In this document: positions 7,011 to 14,515 of the stretch, in pieces | Layout of the letters: each line of letters begins with the position of its first letter | Position numbering within the stretch: the stretch's first letter is position 1 | NCBI GenBank assembly: GCA_015484985.1 | Contig: WFUL01000182.1 | Coordinates: 1 to 16,692, forward strand | Reading direction: 5' to 3' | Source of the DNA: Anaerolineales bacterium | GTDB taxonomy: Bacteria > Chloroflexota > Anaerolineae > Anaerolineales > DRMV01 | DNA: 16,692 bases | Position numbers and translations under genes: made by a program | The notes under the pieces: model-generated | Told to the model about the DNA's origin: nothing | Database searches by the model: none | Seen by the model: only the letters and a program-made list of their open reading frames with translations

Positions 7011-8432
7011 GTGGCCGCGGCGTTCACGTCCCATTCCACTCTGGTCATGAAGTTCGGCGGCACGTCGGTGGGGACGCCCGGGGCCATGGCCCAGGTGGCG
7101 AGCCTCATCGAGCGCTACCGGCAGGACTGGCCCCACATCGTGGTGGTCACGTCCGCGCTCTCCGGGGTAACAGACACCCTGTTGCGCACCGCGCGGAAGG
7201 CCGCTCAAGGCGAGATGGTCTCCCTGCGTCAGGCGCGCGCCGACCTGGAAACGCGGCACCGACGGGTGGTGGAGGCCCTGCTCCCCCAGGGCGTGCAAGA
7301 CCCCGTGTGGTTCGTGATTCAGAACCGGTTGGATGCCTTCGTCCGCCTGGTGGAGGCCATGGCGGTGTTGGGAGAAGCCACCCCTCGGGGGCTGGACGCG
7401 GTCGCGGCTCTGGGGGAACGTATGAGCGCGCCCCTTCTGGCGCGGGTGCTGGAGGTTCGGGGCCTCCCCGCGGTGACCGTGGACGCGGGGGACCTGGTGG
7501 TCACCGACGCGCACTTCCAGGCCGCCCATCCCCTGGTGGAGCCCACCCGGCAGCGGATTCAGCAGCGCCTGGCGCCGTTGTTGGAAGAAGGACGCATCCC
7601 CGTGGTCACCGGCTTCCTGGGCGCGACGGAGGACGGCGTGACCACCACCCTGGGCCGAGGGGGCAGCGATTACTCCGCTTCCCTCATCGCCTCCTTGCTC
7701 CCCGCGGATGAGGTGTGGATCTGGACCGACGTCAACGGGGTGATGACTGCGGACCCCCGGCTGGTCCCCGAGGCCCGGACGGTGCCCCGGCTCTCTTACC
7801 GGGAGGTGGCGGAACTGGCCTATTTCGGCGCCAAAGTGCTCCATCCTAAAGCCATCCGTCCGGTCATCGAGGCCGGGATTCCCCTGCGGGTGCGCAACAC
7901 CTTTGATCCCGACGGTCCTGATACGCTCATCCTGGCCCGGCGAGATGACGCGGAGCCCGGTCGCATCATGGCGTTGACGGTGATTCGGGACCTGGCTATG
8001 GTGATTGTGGAAGGCCGGGGGATGCTGGGCGTGCCGGGCGTGGCGGCCCGGACCTTCGCGGCGGTGGCCGGAACCAACACCAGCGTGCTCATGATTTCCC
8101 AGGCCTCTTCGGAGCAGAGCATATGCTTCATCGTGCCCCAGAACACGACGGGGAAGGTGGTTGCCGCGCTGGAAGAGGCCTTTCAGCAAGAATTGGCTCG
8201 CAAGGATATCGACCGCATCTGGGCTATGGAACCCGTGGCCATCATCACCGCGGTGGGTGAGGGGTTACGGAACACACCCGGCGTGGCCGGCCGAATCTTC
8301 GGCGCGCTGGGACAGGCCGGCGTGAACATCGTGGCCATTGCCCAGGGGGCTTCGGAGGTGGCCCTGAGCCTGGTGGTCGCCCAGGAGGACGTTCGGTCCG
8401 CTTTGCAAGCCCTGCATCCGTTGACCAGTTGA
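7011..8432 (+). CDS. Aspartokinase (aspartate kinase)
   Basis: It phosphorylates L-aspartate to aspartyl-4-phosphate, the entry step to lysine, threonine, methionine and isoleucine. The protein is 473 aa. The kinase domain opens with VMKFGGTSVG (12-21) and includes TSALSGVTD (46-54), GRGGSDYSASL, and WTDVNGVMTADPR. Two ACT-type regulatory domains occupy the C-terminal third (from about residue 325), with VEGRGMLGVPGVAARTFAAV and NIVAIAQGASE, so feedback inhibition is expected. There is no fused homoserine dehydrogenase. The length matches the class of monofunctional enzymes (LysC/ThrA-like); which end product controls it cannot be read here. No riboswitch can fit upstream since only 3 bp separate it from the channel gene. 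Confidence 0.93.
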   Translation: MAAAFTSHSTLVMKFGGTSVGTPGAMAQVASLIERYRQDWPHIVVVTSALSGVTDTLLRTARKAAQGEMVSLRQARADLETRHRRVVEALLPQGVQDPVWFVIQNRLDAFVRLVEAMAVLGEATPRGLDAVAALGERMSAPLLARVLEVRGLPAVTVDAGDLVVTDAHFQAAHPLVEPTRQRIQQRLAPLLEEGRIPVVTGFLGATEDGVTTTLGRGGSDYSASLIASLLPADEVWIWTDVNGVMTADPRLVPEARTVPRLSYREVAELAYFGAKVLHPKAIRPVIEAGIPLRVRNTFDPDGPDTLILARRDDAEPGRIMALTVIRDLAMVIVEGRGMLGVPGVAARTFAAVAGTNTSVLMISQASSEQSICFIVPQNTTGKVVAALEEAFQQELARKDIDRIWAMEPVAIITAVGEGLRNTPGVAGRIFGALGQAGVNIVAIAQGASEVALSLVVAQEDVRSALQALHPLTS

Positions 8433-8448
8433 CCAACAGGAGGTCCGT

Positions 8449-8700
8449 ATGCGGCCCGTGGACCAGATGTCGTATGAAGAGGCTTTGAAGGAACTGCAGG
8501 ACGTGGTGGAGACCCTGGAGCGTGGCGATCCATCCTTAGAAGAAGCCATGCAATTGTTCGAGCGAGGACGCGAGTTGTTACATCACTGCACACGGTTGTT
8601 GACCCAGGCCCGATTGAAATTGCGCCTGTTGACGGAGGTGGAGGAGGTCCCTGAAGACTTGCAGGCGTTCCTGCAAGGGGAGGACGGTGACGATGCGTGA
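8449..8700 (+). CDS. xseB: Exodeoxyribonuclease VII small subunit
   Basis: XseB is the helical small subunit that binds several copies onto XseA to make the ssDNA exonuclease VII. At 83 aa it is a typical length. The family pattern is visible: SYEEALKELQDVVETLERGD near the N-terminus, then LEEAMQLFERGRELLHHC and an acidic tail. ATG 8449 follows AGGAGG. The large-subunit gene xseA, often adjacent, is not in this window. Its last bases overlap the start of the ABC permease gene. Confidence 0.9.
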   Translation: MRPVDQMSYEEALKELQDVVETLERGDPSLEEAMQLFERGRELLHHCTRLLTQARLKLRLLTEVEEVPEDLQAFLQGEDGDDA

Positions 8701-9829
8701 CAGTCTGCAACGTCTGCGCGCCTTGGTACGGAAGGAGATTCTGCAAATCTTGCGGGACCCCAATTCCCTGGTCATTGCCCTGCTCATTCCCATCATCGAA
8801 CTCTTCCTTCTAGGCTACGCGGCCACGTACGATGTGCGCAATGTGCCTCTGGCCGTTTGGGACCAGGACATGCGTTCCGGAAGTCGGGCCCTGGTGGACG
8901 CGTTTCGCACCACCGATGCCTTTCGGGTTGTCCGATACGTGAATTCAGAAGGGGAGTTGCGTCGGGCCATCCACGCCGGCGAGGTGCGGGCGGCCCTGGT
9001 GATTCCCCCGGATTACACCGACCGGGTGCGGTCCACCGGTCAGGCGGCCGTGGCTTTCATCATTGACGGTTCGGAGCCCACCACCGCGACGCGGGTGCTT
9101 TCGGCCGCTCAGTTGATTGCCCAACATCACGGGATTGCCCTGCAAGTGGAGCGTATGCAGCGTATGGGCCTGCCGACCGTGGAGCCGCCCCTGGAACTGC
9201 GAGCCCGGGTTTGGTACAACCCCGACCTGGAAGACGCCTACTTCATGATACCCGGCCTCATCGGTACTGTCCTTTACGCCCTTACATCCATTTTGACGGC
9301 CACCTCCATTGTGCGGGAGCGGGAACGGGGAACCATTGAACAACTCATCGTCACGCCCATCCGCCCCTGGGATCTGGTGGTGGGCAAGCTGGCCCCTTAT
9401 GTCCTCATCGCCTTTGTGGACACCCTGGAGGTCCTTTTCATCGGCTCGGTCTGGTTCGATGTTCCTATTCGCAGTCCACTGGGGTGGATTATCCTGCTCT
9501 CTGGCCTGTTCCTGGTAAGCGGTCTGGGCGTGGGTTTGTGGGCTTCGGCCATGGCCAAAACGCAACAGGAGGCCATGTTGCTCACCTGGATGACCTTCCT
9601 GCCTTCGATTTTCCTTTCGGGGTTCATCTTTCCTATTGAGGCCATGCCCCGAGCGTTACAAGTGATTTCCTACATCTTTCCCTTGCGGTACTACCTGGTC
9701 ATCATTCGGACTTTGCTCCTCAAAGGCCTAGACTGGCAGGCCTTGATGCGGGACATCGTGGCCCTGGCTATCTTCGGCGTGTTCATCATGACCCTCGCGG
9801 CCCTGCGCTTCCGCAAGCGTTTGGATTAG
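8693..9829 (+). CDS. ABC-2 type transporter permease (YhhJ/YbhR-like)
   Basis: A 378-aa export permease. TM1 is near residues 23-43 (after RDPNSL, with LLIPIIELFLLGY). A large extracytoplasmic domain of about 150 residues follows. The C-terminal half has about five TM segments, and between the first two lies the signature RERERGTIEQLIVTPI, the coupling region of ABC-2 permeases. The cargo is unknown; family members export drugs, lipids or polysaccharides. The ATPase subunit gene is not adjacent in this window, so the partner must be encoded elsewhere. ATG 8693 (alternative GTG 8687) overlaps xseB by 8 bp and has GGGGAGGA upstream. A strong terminator follows. Confidence 0.88.
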   Translation: MRDSLQRLRALVRKEILQILRDPNSLVIALLIPIIELFLLGYAATYDVRNVPLAVWDQDMRSGSRALVDAFRTTDAFRVVRYVNSEGELRRAIHAGEVRAALVIPPDYTDRVRSTGQAAVAFIIDGSEPTTATRVLSAAQLIAQHHGIALQVERMQRMGLPTVEPPLELRARVWYNPDLEDAYFMIPGLIGTVLYALTSILTATSIVRERERGTIEQLIVTPIRPWDLVVGKLAPYVLIAFVDTLEVLFIGSVWFDVPIRSPLGWIILLSGLFLVSGLGVGLWASAMAKTQQEAMLLTWMTFLPSIFLSGFIFPIEAMPRALQVISYIFPLRYYLVIIRTLLLKGLDWQALMRDIVALAIFGVFIMTLAALRFRKRLD

Positions 9830-9890
9830 GCTCATGTACAAAAGGTGTGCTTTCATCCTCCACTGGGCTTTTCTGTTAGAAATCGTGGTG

Positions 9891-9921
9891 TGGGGCGGCG
9901 AAGCCGCCCCATCACTTTTTT
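9891..9921 (+). terminator. Intrinsic terminator of the scpA-to-permease run
   Basis: TGGGGCGGC (9891-9899) pairs perfectly with GCCGCCCCA (9903-9911) around a GAA loop, and after TCAC a run of six T follows (9916-9921). It lies between convergent genes. Read on the minus strand, for udk, the hairpin is followed by CACCACGATTTC, a poor U-tract, so it acts mainly for the plus strand. The stem is nearly the same as the hairpin after the HAD gene at 1552. Confidence 0.8.
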
Positions 9922-9934
9922 CCTTCTTTCGGTA

Positions 9935-10564
9935 TTATGCTTGATTTTCTCCCTGGGCCAGCCGGTCGCGAATGCGTGCCAGAATGACGTCCAGGGCCAC
10001 GGTGTTGAGCCCGCCCTCGGGGATGATGAGGTCCGCATAACGCTTGGAGGGTTCGACGAATTCCAGGTGCATGGGGCGCACGGTGTTCAGGTACTGTTCA
10101 ACGACCATCTCTACCGTGCGCCCCCGTTCCCGTGTGTCCCGGGTGAGGCGGCGGATGAAGCGGATGTCCGGGTCGGTGTCCACATAGAGTTTCAGGTCGA
10201 AAAGGGCTCGCAATTTGGGTTCCACCAAAACCAGGATGCCCTCTACCAGGATGATGGGCCGGGGCTCCACCCGAATGGTCTCTTTTTTGCGGGAATGGGT
10301 GGTGTAATCGTAAATCGGGCGTTCGATAGCCTGTCCGGCCTTGAGGGCCTGGATATGCTGGATAAGGAGTTCGGTCTCCAGAGAATCGGGATGGTCGTAG
10401 TTTACGCGAGCCCGCTCTTCCGGGGGTAGATGGGAGAAATCCCGGTAATAGGCATCGTGGGGAAGGAAGGCGATGTGTTCCGGTCCGATGCGCTCCATAA
10501 TGAGCCGGGCCAGGGTGGTCTTTCCGGATCCGCTTCCGCCGGCGATACCGATGACGAAGGTCAT
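9935..10564 (-). CDS. udk: Uridine kinase
   Basis: Udk phosphorylates uridine and cytidine to UMP and CMP in pyrimidine salvage. The 209-aa protein shows the P-loop GGSGSGKTT (9-17), the substrate-binding region NYDHPDSLE, IYDYTTHSRKKE, and the LVEGILVL Walker B-like strand. The length equals typical bacterial Udk. Its ATG at 10564 overlaps the folE stop (ATGA), so it is translated with folE and is the last gene of the pterin/folate run. Confidence 0.94.
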   Translation of the reverse strand: MTFVIGIAGGSGSGKTTLARLIMERIGPEHIAFLPHDAYYRDFSHLPPEERARVNYDHPDSLETELLIQHIQALKAGQAIERPIYDYTTHSRKKETIRVEPRPIILVEGILVLVEPKLRALFDLKLYVDTDPDIRFIRRLTRDTRERGRTVEMVVEQYLNTVRPMHLEFVEPSKRYADLIIPEGGLNTVALDVILARIRDRLAQGENQA

Positions 10565-11190
10565 CCGCTGCCTCCTGGCAGGATGGGTACAGGGCTAGTG
10601 GTTTGCTGAATCCAGGCCTGCCACTCCTGGCGCAGGTTGGCGTCCTCCGCGAAGACGCCTCTCACCACCTGGGTGACCATGCGGGCCTGTTCTTTGCGCA
10701 CACCCCGCATAATGGTGCACAAATGGGCGGCATCGATGGCCACGGCCACCCCCTGGGGTTGGATGATCTGCTCGATGAAATCGGCAATCTGTTCCGTCAG
10801 ACGCTCCTGCACCTGCAGGCGTCGGGAGAACATGTCCACGATGCGGGGGATTTTGGACAGCCCGATGATTTTGCCGTTGGGGACGTAGGCCACATGCACG
10901 GTACCGAAGAAGGGCAGCAGATGGTGTTCACAAAGGCTGTAGAACTCCATCCCGCGCACCAGGACCATACCGTCGTAGTTACTGGGGAAGAGGGCCTCGT
11001 TGAGCAACTTAGCGGGATCCACCCGGTACCCTGAGGTCAGTTCGGCGAACATGCGGGCCACCCGGGTGGGGGTATCCTGCAGGCCTTCCCGCTCGGGGTC
11101 CTCCCCGATGAGTTCCAGCAAGGCGCGGATGTGGGGAGCAATGGCCTCGGTGGGCCAGTTGGAATCGACATGGGCACGTTCCCAGGACAT
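10561..11190 (-). CDS. folE: GTP cyclohydrolase I
   Basis: FolE converts GTP to 7,8-dihydroneopterin triphosphate, the first step of folate (and other pterin) synthesis. The protein is 209 aa. Zinc ligands are visible as C87 and H90 in FYSLCEHHLLPF and C158 in HLCTIMRGVRK; conserved VAYVPNGKIIGLSK and LQVQERLTEQI segments support type I (FolE1), not the metal-promiscuous FolE2. The family more often has CM.MRGV at the C158 site. I chose ATG 11190, with CAGGAG about 9-10 nt upstream, over a TTG 18 bp further out. An 81-bp gap full of GTCGGCGG-like repeats separates it from folK. Confidence 0.95.
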   Translation of the reverse strand: MSWERAHVDSNWPTEAIAPHIRALLELIGEDPEREGLQDTPTRVARMFAELTSGYRVDPAKLLNEALFPSNYDGMVLVRGMEFYSLCEHHLLPFFGTVHVAYVPNGKIIGLSKIPRIVDMFSRRLQVQERLTEQIADFIEQIIQPQGVAVAIDAAHLCTIMRGVRKEQARMVTQVVRGVFAEDANLRQEWQAWIQQTTSPVPILPGGSG

Positions 11191-11271
11191 CGTTGCATAC
11201 TCCTGCAAAAGGTTTCAACCGACTGTCGCCCGCCGACGTGAACGCCGATTGCCGACGGCGGACCGCCGACT
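11191..11271 (-). repeat. GTCGGCGG-rich spacer between folK and folE
   Basis: On the minus strand this 81-bp gap holds repeated TCGGCGG-like words, in the order GTCGGCGG, GTCGGC, ATCGGCG, GTCGGCGG and GTCGG, plus a short palindrome CGGCGGACCGCCG near 11256-11268. No U-tract follows, so it is not a clear terminator. Its role is unknown. Confidence 0.4.
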
Positions 11272-11784
11272 TTAAGATACCACCCAGCGGGCCAGAAGGG
11301 CCTGGATTTCCGGACGCGTCCGAAACCCCCGGGCCTGGGTGTGGAACCGCTGGGCCCACTGGCGCAAAGGCTGTCCCTGGAAGGGCCATTCGGGCACGAC
11401 TTCGGCCACGGGGACCACCACATGCGCATATTGGAGCAGGTCCTTCATGGCCAGGACCTGGACCGGTCCTTCGGGCTCCTCCCGCCACAGCACCGGGTCC
11501 AGGTCGATGGTGCGGGGCGCGTTGGGGTCCTGGGTGCGAATGCGGCCCAGTTGGGCCTCGATACGACGCAGAACCATGCGCAAGCCGGGCAGCGCCCGGG
11601 AGGTTTCCAGCAACACCGCGGCGTTGAGGAACCAGGGCGCGCCCGGGGAACCGATGGGGGGTGTCTCGTAAACCTGGGACACTCTCAAGGGCCGCCCGGC
11701 CATGTCCTTCAGACTGCGCATGGCGCGGGGCAGGTTGTGTTCCGGCGCGATGTTGGAACCCAGGGCAATGACTACCAGAGCCAT
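11272..11784 (-). CDS. folK: 6-hydroxymethyl-7,8-dihydropterin pyrophosphokinase (HPPK)
   Basis: FolK transfers pyrophosphate from ATP to 6-hydroxymethyl-dihydropterin, preparing it for coupling to p-aminobenzoate by FolP. At 170 aa it is normal size. The N-terminal ALGSNI (7-12), the segment YETPPIGSPGAPWFLNAAV (39-57), and the signature RTIDLDPVLW (91-100), whose Asp94 and Asp96 bind the two Mg ions, are all present. ATG 11784 lies 17 bp after folB; the site GAAGG is modest. A longer in-frame extension would overlap folB and has no similarity. Confidence 0.93.
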   Translation of the reverse strand: MALVVIALGSNIAPEHNLPRAMRSLKDMAGRPLRVSQVYETPPIGSPGAPWFLNAAVLLETSRALPGLRMVLRRIEAQLGRIRTQDPNAPRTIDLDPVLWREEPEGPVQVLAMKDLLQYAHVVVPVAEVVPEWPFQGQPLRQWAQRFHTQARGFRTRPEIQALLARWVVS

Positions 11785-11801
11785 AGCAACGACCTTCGTC
11801 T

Positions 11802-12194
11802 TCAAGAGGTTGGAGGCGACGAGGTTTCGTCGTGGTAATCCTCGCGGGTGCGGAGGATGCGCACACCTGCGGAACGGGCGAAACGCAGCGCGCCCGGCTT
11901 CTCCACGCGGACTTCTACCTGTGGGACGCCGAACTCCAGGATGCACACCCGGGCGATTTCCTCGGCCAGTTTCTCCACCAGATAGAACCGGGAGCCTTCC
12001 ACCAGTTCAATGATGCGCTTGGTGATGGTGCGGTAGTTGAGCGCGTCCCGGATGTCATCGGTGGTCCCGGCGCGGCGGGTGTCCGTATAGAGACGAAGAT
12101 TGATGACCACGTCCTGGCGGTCCTTGCGTTCCCAGTCGTGAATGCCGATGATGGTGCGGAGCAACAGGTCGTGGATTTCGATCACGTCGCGCAT
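11802..12194 (-). CDS. folB: Dihydroneopterin aldolase
   Basis: FolB cleaves dihydroneopterin to 6-hydroxymethyl-dihydropterin and glycolaldehyde. The 130-aa protein has E22 in IGIHDWER, Y54 in LNYRTI, E74 in YLVEKLAEEIA and K99 in VEKPGALRFA, matching the known active-site residues of the family. The last 15 residues or so are a variable tail. ATG 12194 has AGGAGAGGG upstream. It sits between the pteridine reductase-like gene and folK. Confidence 0.94.
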   Translation of the reverse strand: MRDVIEIHDLLLRTIIGIHDWERKDRQDVVINLRLYTDTRRAGTTDDIRDALNYRTITKRIIELVEGSRFYLVEKLAEEIARVCILEFGVPQVEVRVEKPGALRFARSAGVRILRTREDYHDETSSPPTS

Positions 12195-12252
12195 GGATGG
12201 CCCTCTCCTGAATGTGGGTTCATCCCCTCAGACGAGTGGAAAGAGGGATTTC

Positions 12253-12987
12253 TTACCCGTGAACCAGATGCGCGCCCGCGTCCACGAACAGGACTTCCCC
12301 CGTGACCGCGTCGTTCTCCAGTAAGAAGAGCAGGGCCCGGGCGATTTCCTCGGGATGCACCGGGCGTCGGCCCGGCGTGCGCTCCACCAGGCGTTCCAGA
12401 TAGGCCTCGTCCTTGCCCGGTGGGGGGAGCACCGCGCCCAGGGCCAAAGCGTTTACCTGGATGTGAGGCGCGAGTTCGTGCGCGGCCATTTGGGTCAGGG
12501 TAAGCAGTCCGGCCTTGCTGATGGTATAAGCCAGATGGTGGCGTCCAGGATACACGGCCCGCCAGTCCGCGATGTTCACCACCTTGCCCGGCCCCTGTCC
12601 GACCGCTTGAGCAAAGGCCTGAATCAGCAGGAAAGGCGCCCGCAGGTTCAGGGCCATGTGGCGCTCCCAGTTGTCTAAGGTGGTGTCCCGAACCCGTCCG
12701 GGGAGGAACACTGCGGCCGAGTTTACCAGAATGCGGGGGAGGTCCATGGCCTGACGCACGTCCTCCAGCAGTCGAGCTGGGGCCTCGGGTTGCGTCAGGT
12801 CCGCCTGAAAGGCCTGGGCCTGAACGCCCATGTCCCGGGCCAGGGCCACGGTCTCCTGAGCGGCTTCCGCGGAGTGGCCGTAGTGCACGGCCACGTTCAC
12901 ACCGGCCCGGGCGAGGGCCAGGGTGAGGATGCGTCCAACCCGGCGGGCACCGCCGGTCACCAATGCCAGTTGTCCCCGGATATCCAT
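12253..12987 (-). CDS. FolM/PTR1-like short-chain dehydrogenase (pteridine or dihydrofolate reductase)
   Basis: A 244-aa SDR. The cofactor motif is TGGARRVGR (11-19), whose Arg residues fit NADPH, and NSAAVF stands at 89-94. The catalytic Tyr154 and Lys158 lie in YTISK. At the place of the usual catalytic Ser stands Asp141 in NIADW. This Asp-Tyr-Lys set, in place of Ser-Tyr-Lys, is the mark of trypanosomatid PTR1 and bacterial FolM. Such enzymes reduce dihydropterins or dihydrofolate. The position directly before folB and folK supports a pterin substrate, and no DHFR (folA) is seen in the window, so it may replace DHFR. ATG 12987 has AAGGAGA upstream. Exact substrate is inference. Confidence 0.83.
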   Translation of the reverse strand: MDIRGQLALVTGGARRVGRILTLALARAGVNVAVHYGHSAEAAQETVALARDMGVQAQAFQADLTQPEAPARLLEDVRQAMDLPRILVNSAAVFLPGRVRDTTLDNWERHMALNLRAPFLLIQAFAQAVGQGPGKVVNIADWRAVYPGRHHLAYTISKAGLLTLTQMAAHELAPHIQVNALALGAVLPPPGKDEAYLERLVERTPGRRPVHPEEIARALLFLLENDAVTGEVLFVDAGAHLVHG

Positions 12988-13031
12988 GAACCCGTCTCCT
13001 TTTCCCTGGGATGGGCTTGCGGTCCGTCGGG

Positions 13032-13943
13032 TCACCGCGCGAGCAGGTCCCGCAGCGCGTCTTCCAGATAGGGGAACTGGAACGCGAAGTCGGCCTCCTG
13101 CAGGCGTTTCGGCACCGCGCGGATGCTGGCCAGCAGCGCGATGGCCATTTCCCCCAGGACCAGCCGCAGTACCCATGTGGGCACCCAGAACCAGGTGGGC
13201 CGACGCAGTAGGCGGCCCAGGGTGCGCACCAGTTCGGCGTTGGTCACCGGTTCGGGCGCGCAGAGGTTGTACGGCCCCCGGATGTCCTCCCGGTCCAGGA
13301 GGAAGAGCATGGCCCGCACCTGGTCCTGGATGTGAATCCAGGGCATGTAAAAGCGACCGGAGCCCAGAGGTCCGCCAACGCCCAGGCGGATGGGCAGTAG
13401 CAACCGAGGCAGGGCACCTCCCCGGGTGCTGAGCACAATGCCCGTGCGTAGAATCACCCGACGAGTGCCCAGCGCCTCCACCGGTTGGGTGCTGGCTTCC
13501 CAGTCCACACACAATCGGGCCAGGAAGTCCTCCCCCGGTGGGGCGTCTTCCGTCAGAACCTGGTCCTCGCGGTCGCCATAGTACCCCACGGCCGAGGCTT
13601 GCAGCAGGACTTGGGGTCGCGAGGCGGCCTGTTCCCAGGCCTGGGCCAGGGCCCGCCCGGCATGGACCCGGCTTCGATAGAGTTCTTCCTTGCGCTTGGC
13701 CGTCCAGCGTCGTTCCCCGATGTTCGCTCCCACCAGGTTGACCACGGCGTCCGCGTCCTCCAGCCAGGGTCGCAGGTGCTCCGGGTCGGGGCGCCAGGGG
13801 GCCAGCGTGACCTCGGGTGGGAAATCTGAACGGCGCTTTTCCGGGAACCGGGTGAATACCACGACTTCGTCGCCTCGGGCCAGCAAGGCCTGGGTCAGGG
13901 CCCGGCCAATGAGGCCGGTGCCCCCGGTGATGAGCACCTTCAT
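13032..13943 (-). CDS. TIGR01777-family NAD(P)-dependent epimerase / SDR39U1-like protein
   Basis: An extended SDR of 303 aa. The Rossmann motif is TGGTGLIG (6-13), and the family-typical GANIGERRWTAKRKEEL, QASAVGYYG and LRTGIVLS segments follow; the C-terminal half carries the family DUF1731-type domain with RAVPKRLQEADFAFQFP and LEDALRDLL. The reaction of this widespread family (YfcH in E. coli) is not established. ATG 13943 has AGGAGGG about 8 nt upstream. It opens the minus-strand run into the folate genes with a 44-bp gap, so its place may hint at a pterin link, but that is only context. Confidence 0.9.
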   Translation of the reverse strand: MKVLITGGTGLIGRALTQALLARGDEVVVFTRFPEKRRSDFPPEVTLAPWRPDPEHLRPWLEDADAVVNLVGANIGERRWTAKRKEELYRSRVHAGRALAQAWEQAASRPQVLLQASAVGYYGDREDQVLTEDAPPGEDFLARLCVDWEASTQPVEALGTRRVILRTGIVLSTRGGALPRLLLPIRLGVGGPLGSGRFYMPWIHIQDQVRAMLFLLDREDIRGPYNLCAPEPVTNAELVRTLGRLLRRPTWFWVPTWVLRLVLGEMAIALLASIRAVPKRLQEADFAFQFPYLEDALRDLLAR

Positions 13944-13978
13944 GCGCGTCCCTCCTGATGCACCTGGTCGGGAAGCAT

Positions 13979-14261
13979 GGGTGCACTCAAAAGTTGCCGA
14001 AGTGGGAGAAAAGATGGTGCCGCTTTGGAAAGGCACCCAACGTTTCGCACAGGTCTGTCTGGGTCCGGGACCCCGAATGAAGAGAGAGATAATGTGGCAA
14101 GCGGCTCCGCCGCTTGCCACATTATCTCTTCTTTACTCCTGCGGTCCAGGGCCTGGTCAGACCTGTGCGTTCCAAAAGGAAAAGGCCCGCTTGCAGAGGT
14201 GGTCCAAACTTTCGGTCCATAATAAAGGACCGGCTGATTTCGGCAACATTTGCATGCACCC
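13979..14261. repeat. Palindromic repeat B with long inverted arms
   Basis: The core is a perfect 21-bp stem, 14085-14105 with 14109-14129, around TCC (apex GCGGC-TCC-GCCGC). The left arm (13979-14084) and the reverse complement of the right arm (14261-14130) align imperfectly: both begin GGGTGCA, share GTTGCCGAA, and share CGCACAGGTCTG about 35 bp from the stem. The box after this, ending GGACC, lies 10-12 bp from the stem on both sides. The arm nearest the stem on the right, read outward to inward, matches copy A (CTGAC, GGACCGCAGG, AAAGA). Confidence 0.7.
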
Positions 14262-14315
14262 GGAAGCATTGCCACGCGTCCTCAAAAGTCCACAGGCGAA
14301 ATGGCGGCTCCTCAG

Positions 14316-14326
14316 ATTGTAGCATA
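14316..14326 (-). promoter_or_regulatory. Candidate extended -10 promoter reading towards the epimerase-folate genes
   Basis: The minus strand reads TATGCTACAAT, an extended -10 (TGC + TACAAT) with a weak TTACCT upstream. Transcription would start near 14309 and run through repeat B for about 366 nt before the ATG at 13943. The same 11 bases occur before the plus-strand gene at 14698. It could instead drive a short untranslated RNA. Confidence 0.4.
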
Positions 14327-14330
14327 GGAG

Positions 14331-14387
14331 GAAAGGCGGAGGTAACATGACAGCGACGAAGCCTCTGTCATGTTACCTCCGCCTTTC
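14331..14387. repeat. Palindrome C
   Basis: A perfect 23-bp stem, 14331-14353 with 14365-14387, encloses an 11-nt loop that contains CGAAGCC, the same apex word seen in D and in the 9891 terminator. On the plus strand the stem ends in CTTTCTTTT, so it could stop transcription of a transcript starting inside this region. Its arms resemble the others only weakly (CGGGATCGACA compared with CGGGACCGCA). Confidence 0.65.
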
Positions 14388-14515
14388 TTTTGTCGATCCC
14401 GAACTCACAAAGCCTTCCACGGAACCGATGGTTCCATGTACTGAGATAATTCGGAAAGGCTCGTTAAACCCATCTCGGCAAATCGTGAATTGTTCTGCAT
14501 GGCACCGGGAGAGGG

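Noticed and set aside
6950..7050. Lysine riboswitch before aspartokinase
   Set aside because: Only 3 bp separate the channel gene stop from the aspartokinase start, leaving no room for a leader.
6246..8189. A 647-codon open frame on the minus strand, opposite the channel and aspartokinase genes
   Set aside because: The plus-strand genes here have complete family motifs and ribosome sites. The opposite frame is rich in His, Gly and Arg as expected for antisense of GC-rich codons and shows no domain.
12253..13986. A single 577-codon frame joining the pteridine reductase with upstream sequence
   Set aside because: The upstream part is the wrong frame of the epimerase gene. The reductase has its own ATG at 12987 with a good ribosome site.
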